Of a stretch of DNA of 45,551 nt, positions 17,040-24,596 are shown one piece after another. The notes under the pieces are model-generated. The model had not been told where the DNA came from. It did no database searches and saw nothing but the letters and a program-made list of their open reading frames with translations. Position 1 is the stretch's first letter; every line of letters starts with the position of its first letter. The DNA comes from Clostridiales bacterium (GTDB lineage: Bacteria > Bacillota > Clostridia > Christensenellales > Aristaeellaceae): assembly GCA_015056145.1 (NCBI GenBank), contig SVGY01000020.1:1-45551 (forward strand), in the 5' to 3' direction. The translations under genes were made by a program, and so were the position numbers.

Positions 17040-17594
17040 TTATCTTATATCTTCCCGGAGAAGTCCCCAGATGTTGTAATCACAGTATTGGGATACCATT
17101 TTGCCGTGGCGGATGGTGCCTTCCAGGGTGAAACCGCAGTTTTTGAGCACTTTGTTGGAGCCGTGGTTGCGTACGTCTGCACTTCCCTGTAAACGATCCA
17201 TGGCGGTTTCGGAAAAAATGAAATCCACCACACACTGAAGAGCTTCTGTGCAGATGCCCTGGTTCCAAAGTCTCGGGGCAATGCGGTAGCCCACCATGCC
17301 TATGCGGTCGTTTTCCACATCAAACACTTCCAGCATGCCGATCACCTTATGGGAGGCCTTTTCTTCAATGCCCCAGATAAAATCGTGGGATGGTTTACGC
17401 TTTACATTGGGCCGGGGATCCACAAACAGCAGCTCCGGGTTTTTCTCGCCCTTGCTGGCGCTTCGCCCCCAGTAGGTATACACTTCGTCAAGCCCCAGCC
17501 ATTCCCGCAGGTCTTCCGTATCTTCCGGAGTCAGTTCCCGGAGGATGAGCCGGTCTGTTTCCAGCAGGGGGATATATCGACATTTCTTGAGCAT
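17040..17594 (-). CDS. GNAT-family N-acetyltransferase (RimJ/RimL-like)
   Basis: 184-residue acetyltransferase of the RimJ/RimL type. It has ETDRLILRELTPED at the N-terminus, the acetyl-CoA region MVGYRIAPRLWNQGICTEAL with a degenerate RxxGxxT/A loop, and SNKVLKNCGFTLEGT near the C-terminus. Substrate unknown. AAAGGA lies eight bases before ATG 17594. Last gene of a minus-strand operon after the serine hydrolase (34 nt gap). Confidence 0.85.
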   Translation of the reverse strand: MLKKCRYIPLLETDRLILRELTPEDTEDLREWLGLDEVYTYWGRSASKGEKNPELLFVDPRPNVKRKPSHDFIWGIEEKASHKVIGMLEVFDVENDRIGMVGYRIAPRLWNQGICTEALQCVVDFIFSETAMDRLQGSADVRNHGSNKVLKNCGFTLEGTIRHGKMVSQYCDYNIWGLLREDIR

Positions 17595-17628
17595 GTCAGG
17601 GTTCCTTTCTGGTCAAAAGAGAGCGTTG

Positions 17629-18687
17629 TTACTGGCAGGCTGCGGCATAGACGGCGTTGTGGATGAGCCTGCGGATGCGGTATATAGCCAGGCTTTCCCG
17701 GGAGGGGCAGATGCGGTTGGACAGGAATACCACATATAGCCCGGTGGTGGGATCCAGGGTGAAGCTGGTGCCGGTGAAGCCAGTATGACCAACGGTTTCG
17801 GCAGGGAACAGGTCGCCGGTGTAGCCGTTATCCTGCCGGGGCAAATAGAAGCCCAGGCCCCGTGCCTGTGCCATGCCGGGGGTATGGTTTTGCATGCTCA
17901 GGCGCACTGTGGCAGGGCTGAGGTAGCGGGAACCGTCCGGCAATGCGCCTTCGGCTGCCAGCATCTGCATAAACAGCGCCAGGTCATCCATGGTGGAGAA
18001 AACGCCTGCATTGCCGCTGACGCCGCCGAGGAATCGGGCGTTTTCGTCATGAACGATGCCGGTCAAACACAGGCCGTCGTCTGTCATTTCTGTGGCGGCG
18101 ATATTGCTACCTGATGGCAGGTAAGAGGTATTTTTCATTTTCAGGGGCCAGAAAATTTCCTGCAAAGCCAACTCATTCAGCGGCTGACCATACAGGCATT
18201 CCAGCAGCTGCCCCAGCAGGATATACCCGGCGCAGCAGTACTGCACCCGGCTGCCCGGCTGGTACGCAAGGGGAGCGGACAGAAGCAGCTCCGTGCTTTC
18301 CTCGGGGCTGGAAGCCATCTTCCACAGATGGTAGCCGTTGGGGAAACCTGCGCTGTGGGTCAGGATCTGGGCGATGGAGATATCCTGCTTGTCCCGTGGC
18401 GCATCGATAAAGGTGCCCAGTTTATCCCAGAGGCACAGCCTGCCGCTTTCCATGGCTCTGAGGCAAAGCGTGCCCACCACCAGCGGCTTGGTCACAGAGG
18501 CCAGGTCGAACCGGGTCTGTTCGTTGCAGAGCCCGGCATCCTCCTCGATGGAAAGCCGCCCGTAAGCACGCCGGAACAGAACCCGGTCGCCACGGCCCAC
18601 CAGGAGGCACGCTGCAGTGAAGGCTTCCTGCTCCAAGGCCTGCCTGACGACCCTGTCAGCGTTTGAAAAATCATGCATTCCCCGCAT
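17629..18687 (-). CDS. Serine hydrolase of the beta-lactamase/CubicO family
   Basis: 352-residue penicillin-binding-fold hydrolase (esterase or D-amino-peptidase type). Nucleophile motif SVTK at 64-67 and the third motif HTG at 301-303 (ETVGHTGFTGTS) are present. The second motif is usually YxN; here it reads YCC (150-152) in QYCCAGYILLG, so the Asn is replaced by Cys. No signal peptide, so probably cytoplasmic. AAGGAGG lies seven to eight bases before ATG 18687. It follows the HAD phosphatase by 19 nt and precedes the GNAT gene. Confidence 0.85.
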   Translation of the reverse strand: MRGMHDFSNADRVVRQALEQEAFTAACLLVGRGDRVLFRRAYGRLSIEEDAGLCNEQTRFDLASVTKPLVVGTLCLRAMESGRLCLWDKLGTFIDAPRDKQDISIAQILTHSAGFPNGYHLWKMASSPEESTELLLSAPLAYQPGSRVQYCCAGYILLGQLLECLYGQPLNELALQEIFWPLKMKNTSYLPSGSNIAATEMTDDGLCLTGIVHDENARFLGGVSGNAGVFSTMDDLALFMQMLAAEGALPDGSRYLSPATVRLSMQNHTPGMAQARGLGFYLPRQDNGYTGDLFPAETVGHTGFTGTSFTLDPTTGLYVVFLSNRICPSRESLAIYRIRRLIHNAVYAAACQ

Positions 18688-18706
18688 AGCGCTTCCTCCT
18701 TCTCGG

Positions 18707-19390
18707 TTACTTTTTTTCTTTGCCCTTCCAGCGAACCTGCTTTGCGCCTTCTTCGCTTTTGAGGGCTTTTTTCAGTTTGCGTCTGGGGTTGACGCCCACC
18801 TTTGTCTGGCACAGCTGCATCATGGGCAGGTCGCTGCCGCTGTCGCCGTAGGCGGAGGATGTGTCAAAGTCGAGGCTGTCGCCCTTGGCGGCCAGGTATT
18901 CTGCAAGGCGCAGTGGTTTCTGCACGCCTTTGCAGTTGTCGCCACAGATATCGCCGGTGAAGTGCCCGGTCTCGTCCACGTTCATCCGGGTACCGATAAC
19001 GTCCTCGATGCCCAGCAGATTTTCCAGCGGAGCCAGATAAAAGGAGGGAGAGGCCGTTACCAGCAGCACCGTTGCACCACGGGCTTTTTCCTGCTGCAGG
19101 GTCTCCATTCCCTGGGGGAACATTTCGGGAATCAGCTTGTTCAGGCAAAAATCCAGGGAAAAGGCCGCCAGCTCGCTGTCCAGCCGTCCCTTGACCCATT
19201 GCATGGCTTCGGTTTTGCTGCGCTCGGCGGAGCAGAGGTGCAAGCCATATTTTACGCCGTACCAGGCACCTCTCAGCAGTTGCTTTGTGGAGCAAAGGCC
19301 TTTCTTATGTGCGTAACGGCATACGGTAATAATGGAATCACCCTTGCGAAGCGTTCCGTCAAAATCAAACAGGGCATAGCTTTTTTGCAC
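18707..19390 (-). CDS. HAD-superfamily phosphatase (SerB-like, subfamily IB)
   Basis: 227-residue phosphohydrolase. Motif I is DFDGT (residues 9-13), with both catalytic aspartates. Motif II is VTAS near 112. Motif IV is GDSGSD near 193-198. The pattern is HAD-IB (phosphoserine phosphatase-like), with a basic C-terminal tail rich in Lys. Substrate unknown; a lipid or amino-acid phosphate is possible. The start is GTG 19390 with GGAGG eight bases upstream. First gene of the HAD-hydrolase-GNAT operon. Confidence 0.87.
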   Translation of the reverse strand: MQKSYALFDFDGTLRKGDSIITVCRYAHKKGLCSTKQLLRGAWYGVKYGLHLCSAERSKTEAMQWVKGRLDSELAAFSLDFCLNKLIPEMFPQGMETLQQEKARGATVLLVTASPSFYLAPLENLLGIEDVIGTRMNVDETGHFTGDICGDNCKGVQKPLRLAEYLAAKGDSLDFDTSSAYGDSGSDLPMMQLCQTKVGVNPRRKLKKALKSEEGAKQVRWKGKEKK

Positions 19391-19432
19391 AGCGCATTTC
19401 CTCCTGGAAAAATATCTTTTGTGAATGTATGC

Positions 19433-19441
19433 AGTATATCA
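19433..19441 (-). promoter_or_regulatory. Extended -10 promoter for the HAD operon
   Basis: On the minus strand the sequence TGATATACT is an extended -10 (TGnTATACT), 43 nt before the GTG start. No good -35 is visible at 16-18 bp. Confidence 0.5.
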
Positions 19442-19464
19442 CGGTTTTTGCCAAAATACCATAG

Positions 19465-19495
19465 AAAAACCCGGCAGGATTTGTATCCTGCCAGG
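19465..19495 (-). terminator. Terminator after the GH127 gene
   Basis: On the minus strand, CCTGGCAGGAT-ACAA-ATCCTGCCGGG (one G-T pair) is followed by TTTTTC. It lies 14 nt after the glycosidase stop codon. Confidence 0.9.
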
Positions 19496-19509
19496 TGGAT
19501 GCTCTCAGG

Positions 19510-21429
19510 TTATTCGTGAATCCATACCCGCATTTCCCCAAGGCCCCGGTTGCCCCAGGCGTAGTAGGGGATGAAGGTGATGCTGGCTTCCTGCTGGGCG
19601 AAGGGTATATCGGTATACAGATCTTCCGTGGGCGCAAGGCGTTTGCCAACGGCCTTCAGCAGGGTGATATCGCCCAGCTCGCCGGATTGCTTTTCTGTAT
19701 GGATTTCCACATCACGGCCAAGGCGCAAGGCTGCAAGGTTTTTGCCATTGTCCGCTTCTTCAAGGGCATAGACCACGGGACCCCGGCACAGGGCAACGCA
19801 TCCGGCGTTTTCACGCACGGCAGGGTTGCAGTAAATGCGGCGTACTTCCATGGGGAAGAGGATCTCTACGGTATCGCCGGTGTTCCATTGGCGTGTGATG
19901 TAGAGGTAGCCGTTCTTTTCCACGGGCTGCAGGGTTTCGCCATTTACAGAGAGCTGGAAGGATTTAGCCCATTCCGGCTTGCGCAGGGCCAGAGCGAAAT
20001 TGCCATCGGCCTTCAGGAAGGTGTAGCGCACCTTGCCATCCCATGCATATTGAGATTCGCAACAGAGCTTGACGCCGCCCCGAAGATCGAAATCCGCCTC
20101 TGAGCCCATGTACAGATGGGCAAAGATGGTATCTTCATTCTGGCCCCAGGCGTACTGGCCAAGGGAAGTCATAAGTCTTGCCACGTTGGGAGGACAGCAG
20201 GCGCAGGCGTACCAGCCGGGCCGCTGGGGCAGGGCATGCTTGTATTCTTCCTGCCTGCCGCTGAGGCCGGGGACAACCTCCAGAGGATTGACGTAGAAGA
20301 AACGCTTGCCGTCCAGCTGCATGCCGGAAAGGATGCCGCCGTACAGTTCTTTTTCCATAATGTCGCCATAGCAGGAATTCACGTCTGCTTCCAGCATACG
20401 GCGGGCAAAGAACACAAGGCCCACGGAGGCGCAGGTTTCTGCGTAGATGGTGTCGTTGGGAAGATCGTAATCAAAGGTGAAAGCCTCGCCGTGCCGGGTG
20501 GAACCAATGCCGCCGGTAACATACATCTGCTTGTTGACCACGTTGTTCCACAGCCGTTTGCAGGCTTCCAGCAGGGCAGGATCATGGGTTTCTGCGGCCA
20601 GGTCGGCCATGGCGGTATACATGTACACCGCACGGACGCTGTGCCCGGTGGCCACCTGCTGTTCCCGCACAGGAAGCCTGGCCTGATAGTAGTCGTTATC
20701 CACCGGGCCGCCGGACCAGTGGTGCCAGTTGCGCCGGGCTTCTTCCTCGTCAAAATACAGGGGCTGGACGCCACGTTCGTTAATGAAGTATTGAGCAGTT
20801 TTCAAGTACTTTTCATCGCCGGTGACCCGGTAGAGTTTTACCAATGCCAGCTCGATCTCCTGATGGCCCGGGATGCCACGGACGGCTTCCTCGCCAAAAC
20901 GGGCGCAGATCAGGTCGGCATAGCGGCGCATGATTTGAAGGAAGGCATCCTTGCCGGTGGCTTCGTAGTAGGCTACAGCGGCTTCAATCAGGTGACCGGC
21001 GCAGTACAGCTCGTGGCATTCCCGGAGGTTTTGCCAGCGGTGCTCCGGTTCCTTCACGGTGAAATAGGTGTTGAGGTAGCCATCCTCCTGCTGGGCACGC
21101 CCTACAAGGGCGATAAGCTCGTCCGCACGCTTTTCCAGTGCGGCATCGGGACGAATGAGCAGAGAATAGGCCACTGCTTCCAGCCACTTGGCTACGTCGC
21201 TGTCCTGAAACACCATGCCGTAAAATTGTCCCTCTGCTTCTCCTGCGGCAATGCGGAAGTTTTCCACAGCATGGCTTTTTTCCACGCCGGGGATGCGGTC
21301 GTGAAGCACGTCCTCCTGATAGGGAATGACCACGTCCAGCATCAGTTGCTGAATATGGCTCCAGAATTCGTCCTGCACTTTGACCTTTTTGAGGTCGATG
21401 CTGGTTTGTACCTTTTTGGGCTCATTCAT
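19510..21429 (-). CDS. GH127 beta-L-arabinofuranosidase
   Basis: Retaining glycosidase that releases beta-L-arabinofuranose from plant glycans or hydroxyproline-rich glycopeptides. 639 residues. By alignment to the known Bifidobacterium enzyme HypBA1 from memory, the zinc/nucleophile site is Glu331 and Cys333 (ETC) with Cys411-Cys412 (CACCPPN); Cys411 is the probable nucleophile and Glu315 the acid/base, with the 16-residue Glu-Glu spacing kept. No signal peptide, so it should act in the cytoplasm on imported oligosaccharides, yet no sugar transporter is nearby. GGAGG lies about eight bases before ATG 21429. Own promoter and terminator. Confidence 0.93.
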   Translation of the reverse strand: MNEPKKVQTSIDLKKVKVQDEFWSHIQQLMLDVVIPYQEDVLHDRIPGVEKSHAVENFRIAAGEAEGQFYGMVFQDSDVAKWLEAVAYSLLIRPDAALEKRADELIALVGRAQQEDGYLNTYFTVKEPEHRWQNLRECHELYCAGHLIEAAVAYYEATGKDAFLQIMRRYADLICARFGEEAVRGIPGHQEIELALVKLYRVTGDEKYLKTAQYFINERGVQPLYFDEEEARRNWHHWSGGPVDNDYYQARLPVREQQVATGHSVRAVYMYTAMADLAAETHDPALLEACKRLWNNVVNKQMYVTGGIGSTRHGEAFTFDYDLPNDTIYAETCASVGLVFFARRMLEADVNSCYGDIMEKELYGGILSGMQLDGKRFFYVNPLEVVPGLSGRQEEYKHALPQRPGWYACACCPPNVARLMTSLGQYAWGQNEDTIFAHLYMGSEADFDLRGGVKLCCESQYAWDGKVRYTFLKADGNFALALRKPEWAKSFQLSVNGETLQPVEKNGYLYITRQWNTGDTVEILFPMEVRRIYCNPAVRENAGCVALCRGPVVYALEEADNGKNLAALRLGRDVEIHTEKQSGELGDITLLKAVGKRLAPTEDLYTDIPFAQQEASITFIPYYAWGNRGLGEMRVWIHE

Positions 21430-21485
21430 AAATAATCCTCCTGTAATACGGAAAACTCTTTTGTTTTCAATGCGGATTTGAAACT

Positions 21486-21514
21486 ATTATAGTCCCTTTT
21501 GTTATTGATTGCAA
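21486..21514 (-). promoter_or_regulatory. Sigma-A promoter of the GH127 gene
   Basis: On the minus strand, -35 TTGCAA (21509-21514) and -10 TATAAT (21486-21491) are 17 bp apart. The -35 abuts the upstream terminator. Confidence 0.85.
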
Positions 21515-21559
21515 TAAAAAAGCCCCGGCGGGGCAGGGGAAACTGCACTGGGCCGGGGC
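21515..21559 (-). terminator. Terminator after cotJC
   Basis: On the minus strand GCCCCGGC pairs with GCCGGGGC across a 22-nt C-rich loop, and T6 follows. Alternative C/G-rich pairings inside the loop are possible. It ends the cotJ transcript a few bases after the cotJC stop codon. Confidence 0.7.
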
Positions 21560-21565
21560 GGGGGT

Positions 21566-22174
21566 TCAACAGTGCTTTTTCATGCTGAGGGCAGGGTTGA
21601 AGGCATAGAAGTTTTTGCAGTTCAGCTTTTCCTGCACCTGGCCCAGCGCTTCGGCAAAACGCTGATAGTGAACGATTTCCCGGGCACGCAGGTAACGCAG
21701 TACGTCCAGCACATCGGGGTCGTCGGCCTGCAGGATAAGGTTTTCGTAGGTGCTGCGGGCTTTCTGCTCGGCGGCCAGGTTTTCGTGAAGGTCTGTCACG
21801 GGGTCGCCCTTGACCATGATAGAGGCCGAAGTGTGAGGATAGCCACCTGAGGCCTGGGGATATACGCCGGTGGTGTGATCCACAAAATAGGCGTCAAAAC
21901 CATGCTGGCGGATCTGGTCTTCCTTGAGGTTACGGGTCAGCTGGTACACCATGGCGCCTACGATCTCCAGGTGACCAAGCTCCTCCACGCCTACGTCCGT
22001 CAGGAGGCCCTTCACTTCCTTGTGAGGCATGGAAAACCGCTGGCTGAGATAGCGAAGGGAGGCGTTCAGCTCGCCGTCAGGGCCGCCGTACTGGCTGATG
22101 ATGAGGGAGGCCATTTTGGGGTTGGGGCAGGTGATCTTTACCGGATATTGAAGTTCCTTTTCATAAATGAACAC
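21566..22174 (-). CDS. cotJC: Spore coat protein CotJC (manganese catalase family)
   Basis: Dimanganese-catalase-like inner coat protein of spore formers, 202 residues. The ferritin-like metal ligands are visible: Glu in GGPDGELNAS, Glu and His in VEELGHLE, Glu in ENLAAEQKA, and Glu and His in REIVHYQRF. It starts FIYEKELQYPVKI, typical of CotJC. The start codon is GTG 22174; AAGGAG lies ten bases upstream inside the end of the previous gene, whose stop is only 6 nt away, so the pair is translationally coupled. It may detoxify peroxide or act structurally in the coat. Confidence 0.93.
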   Translation of the reverse strand: MFIYEKELQYPVKITCPNPKMASLIISQYGGPDGELNASLRYLSQRFSMPHKEVKGLLTDVGVEELGHLEIVGAMVYQLTRNLKEDQIRQHGFDAYFVDHTTGVYPQASGGYPHTSASIMVKGDPVTDLHENLAAEQKARSTYENLILQADDPDVLDVLRYLRAREIVHYQRFAEALGQVQEKLNCKNFYAFNPALSMKKHC

Positions 22175-22180
22175 GACTCG

Positions 22181-23041
22181 TCAGCTCCTTTCTTTGCCGT
22201 TGCAGTTTTCCCAGGGCCAGGGATCGTCCAGCCAGGTCCAGTGACGGCGGCCATTGCTGCCCGGCACGAAGGTGGTGGCATAGTTTGCATCCCGGAGCTT
22301 GCTCTCGTACTCCTCAAAAAGCTTGAGGGCCGCACGGTCATTGGGGTGCGTGTTCAGGTACAGCCGCAATTCCCATGCAGCAAAGGCCAATTCCTGCTTG
22401 CAGGAAGGCTCGTTGCAGCCGCTGGGACAGGGCTGGGCAGCAAAAGGCTTGTGCAGCTCCCGAAACAGCGTGCCATGGCGAATGGCATCCTCGCATTTCA
22501 TACGGTTGTGCGGGGAGTGGGTTACGCCGTAAACCATACCTGCATTCTGGCAGTTGTTGCAACCACAATCGGAGTTGCAATCACAGCCGCAGTCGATGTC
22601 ACGGCGGGAGGTGTTGCAACCACAGTCGGAGTTGCAATCGCAGCCGCAGTCGTTGTCACGGCGAGAGGTGTTGCAACCACAGTCGGAGTTGCAATCACAG
22701 CCGCAGTTGGTGTCACGGCGGGAGGTGTTGCAACCGCAATCGGAGTTGCAATCGCAGCCGCAGTCGGTGTCACGGCGGGAGGTGTTGCAACCACAGTCGG
22801 AGCTGCAATCACAGCCGCAGTCGTTTTCACGGCGGGAGGTGTTGCAACCGCAGTCGGAGTTGCAATCGCAGGCATTGGCGCTGAAGTTGAAGCCCTCGCT
22901 GCAATTTTGGAAGTGATTACAGCTGGATTCACGGCTTTCGTTGCAGAATCTGCTGTCTACCGGAATAAAACCGTCCGCAGAAATGGCCGGGTAAACGCTG
23001 GGCAGCGGCTTGCTCCTTCTGATCGGCGTATTTTCACGCAT
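22181..23041 (-). CDS. CotJA-CotJB fusion spore coat protein with N-terminal cysteine-rich repeats
   Basis: 286 residues from ATG 23041 (a GGAAGG site about 11 bases upstream); a longer frame to ATG 23095 lacks a ribosome site. Three parts are visible. Residues 1-57 form a leader with IRRSKPLPSVYPA. Residues 58-162 are 5.5 copies of a 19-residue unit, consensus DCGCDCNSDCGCNTSRRDx, with five Cys per unit. Then comes a CotJA-like segment (about 169-202, EDAIRHGTLFRELHKPF) and a CotJB-like segment (about 214-278, ELRLYLNTHPNDRAALKLF ending WTWLDDPWPWE). CotJA and CotJB are normally separate small proteins before CotJC. The fusion and repeats are seen directly; a disulfide- or metal-linked coat role is inference. 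Confidence 0.85.
   Translation of the reverse strand: MRENTPIRRSKPLPSVYPAISADGFIPVDSRFCNESRESSCNHFQNCSEGFNFSANACDCNSDCGCNTSRRENDCGCDCSSDCGCNTSRRDTDCGCDCNSDCGCNTSRRDTNCGCDCNSDCGCNTSRRDNDCGCDCNSDCGCNTSRRDIDCGCDCNSDCGCNNCQNAGMVYGVTHSPHNRMKCEDAIRHGTLFRELHKPFAAQPCPSGCNEPSCKQELAFAAWELRLYLNTHPNDRAALKLFEEYESKLRDANYATTFVPGSNGRRHWTWLDDPWPWENCNGKERS
22556..22870 (-). repeat. 57-bp in-frame tandem repeat array (about 5.5 copies)
   Basis: Direct repeats of 57 bp within the cotJA/cotJB-like gene, each encoding the 19-residue Cys-rich unit. Copies differ mainly by silent or Asp/Asn, Thr/Asn/Ile changes at the last position. There are no unique spacers. Confidence 0.93.
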
Positions 23042-23168
23042 AGAAAATCCATCCTTCCTTTTGTTGATAAGCACGGCAACCTGCCGCAGTTTCATCTTAT
23101 GTCGGGACGGGCTTTGGGTGCAGGGTTTGTCAAAAAAGTAAAAAGACAGCCTGAGAGGGTAAAGCTAC

Positions 23169-23196
23169 TTTGCATCCGCCGGATTTCTGTTATAAT
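23169..23196 (+). promoter_or_regulatory. Promoter of the split-barrel flavoprotein gene
   Basis: -35 TTTGCA (23169-23174) and -10 TATAAT (23191-23196) with a 16-bp spacer, about 60 nt before the start codon. Confidence 0.7.
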
Positions 23197-23256
23197 GGTT
23201 TCATAAATGTGCAGGCAGCCTGCAAAGGCACAGAGATACTGTAAGGAGAGAACGCC

Positions 23257-23727
23257 ATGAGAAGAAAAGACCGTGAAGTAACGGACAAGGCAAAAATCGA
23301 AGAAATCATCCGGGGGTGTCACTGCTGCCGTCTTGGCTTCAATGACGACGGGGAGGTGTACATCCTTCCGCTGAATTTTGGCTGGGAAAAGAAAGAGGAT
23401 ACCTATGTGCTGTATTTCCATGGCGCAAAGGAAGGCCGAAAAATAGACCTGATTGGGAAAAATCCCAAAGTGGGCTTTGAAATGGATCGGGGTTACAGCC
23501 TCAGGCCCGGGGAAATTGGCGGAGAATGCACTGCAAGTTTTCAGAGTATCATCGGCAACGGCGTTGTGGAAATGGTGGAGAACAAGGATGAGAAGATTCA
23601 TGGCCTGACTTTGATTATGAACCACAATGCCGGGCCGAAGGCGTGGACCTTCAGCGAACCTATGTTGCAGGCGGTAGCGGTGTTCAGGATGACCGTTGAA
23701 AAGATGAGCTGCAAGGAGCACGAATGA
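23257..23727 (+). CDS. Pyridoxamine 5'-phosphate oxidase-like split-barrel flavoprotein (NimA-like)
   Basis: 156-residue FMN-binding split-barrel protein. The N-terminal MRRKDREVTDKAKIEEII and the CRLGFNDDGEVYILPLNFG stretch match the NimA/5-nitroimidazole-reductase-like group. A conserved His in YFHGAKEGRKIDLI and the later GECTASFQSIIGNGVVE strand are typical. Members bind FMN or haem and reduce small aromatic compounds; the substrate here is unknown. AAGGAG lies eight bases before ATG. The next gene starts 41 nt downstream. Confidence 0.85.
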   Translation: MRRKDREVTDKAKIEEIIRGCHCCRLGFNDDGEVYILPLNFGWEKKEDTYVLYFHGAKEGRKIDLIGKNPKVGFEMDRGYSLRPGEIGGECTASFQSIIGNGVVEMVENKDEKIHGLTLIMNHNAGPKAWTFSEPMLQAVAVFRMTVEKMSCKEHE

Positions 23728-23768
23728 CAGGCCGCTGATGCTTGCAACTTGTTTTTGGGAGGATGAAA

Positions 23769-24506
23769 ATGGCTGAGTGGGTAACACATCTCATGGTGGC
23801 GGACAAAGTGCTGGAACGGTGCCCGTGGCTGCATCGCCGTGGTTTTTGCGTGGGTAATATCGCCCCGGATTGCAATGTGGAAAACGAGGATTGGACGCAG
23901 TTCACCCCGCCCCGTAAAGTGACCCACTGGATGCAGGATCAACGCAAAACGGCTGCGGATTGCGAGCCGTTTTACAACGAGTATGTGACTGGCCGCTGCG
24001 GGCAGATTGCCGGGAAGGAGCAGTTCTCTTTCCTGCTGGGTTATTATGCGCATTTGATTACCGATGCGGAATTCCAGCGGTGCATCCGGGATGAAGAACG
24101 GGTGGCAGCTGTGTGGAGGCGGATCGACGCCCATCCTGTACTGGGGGTGAGAGGCGCAGCTATGCCCCGGAATTGGGATTCCGTGAAACTGCTTATCAGC
24201 CGGGAGGAACGTTACCGGGAAATGGCCGCCCTGGAAGCGGAATACCTGGAGGCCAATCCTGGCTCGGGTTACCTGACGGAAATTCTGCCCCTGAAGGAAT
24301 ATCCTGATTATATTGACTATCTGCCGGCAGGGAGCATTGTGCGCAAGATCGGTGTGATGGGTTCCCTTCCCCGTAAGGGAACCGGAGAGGAAACGTATAT
24401 CGGATTCAGCCGTGAAGAGTACTCCCGCTTTGTATCCGGGGCTGTGGAACTGGTATTGCGGCAGTTTGCAAAAAAGAATGCGGAAGAGATATGCGGCAGA
24501 TATTGA
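23769..24506 (+). CDS. Zinc-dependent phospholipase C-like protein
   Basis: 245-residue protein of the zinc-dependent phospholipase C / S1-P1-like helical fold. Probable metal residues are in WVTHLMVADKVLE (His), GNIAPDCN (Asp), KVTHWM (His) and YYAHLITDAEF (His, Asp). No signal peptide, so this group is thought to be cytoplasmic and its activity is not established. ATG 23769 is chosen for GGGAGG six bases upstream; ATG 23763 is two codons earlier. Probably co-transcribed with the flavoprotein gene. Confidence 0.8.
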   Translation: MAEWVTHLMVADKVLERCPWLHRRGFCVGNIAPDCNVENEDWTQFTPPRKVTHWMQDQRKTAADCEPFYNEYVTGRCGQIAGKEQFSFLLGYYAHLITDAEFQRCIRDEERVAAVWRRIDAHPVLGVRGAAMPRNWDSVKLLISREERYREMAALEAEYLEANPGSGYLTEILPLKEYPDYIDYLPAGSIVRKIGVMGSLPRKGTGEETYIGFSREEYSRFVSGAVELVLRQFAKKNAEEICGRY

Positions 24507-24531
24507 GTCTCCCCCCATGGAAGGGCCGGAC

Positions 24532-24561
24532 TTGCAGCCTTCTTGGGGATTGTGGTAAAAT
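24532..24561 (+). promoter_or_regulatory. Promoter of the membrane-anchored protein gene
   Basis: -35 TTGCAG (24532-24537) and -10 TAAAAT (24556-24561) with an 18-bp spacer, about 35 nt before the start. Confidence 0.6.
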
Positions 24562-24596
24562 AATCTGTCCGTGTTTTTTGCGGCAGTAAGTGCAGA

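Noticed and set aside
22556..22870. Possible CRISPR array (regular repeats)
   Set aside because: Repeat copies are contiguous with no unique spacers, 57 bp long and in frame with a coat-protein gene, so it is a coding tandem repeat.
22554..22916. Plus-strand and alternative minus-strand frames over the repeat
   Set aside because: Open only because the repeat unit length is a multiple of three; their translations are simple repeats with no start signals, while the Cys-rich frame leads into CotJA/CotJB-like sequence.
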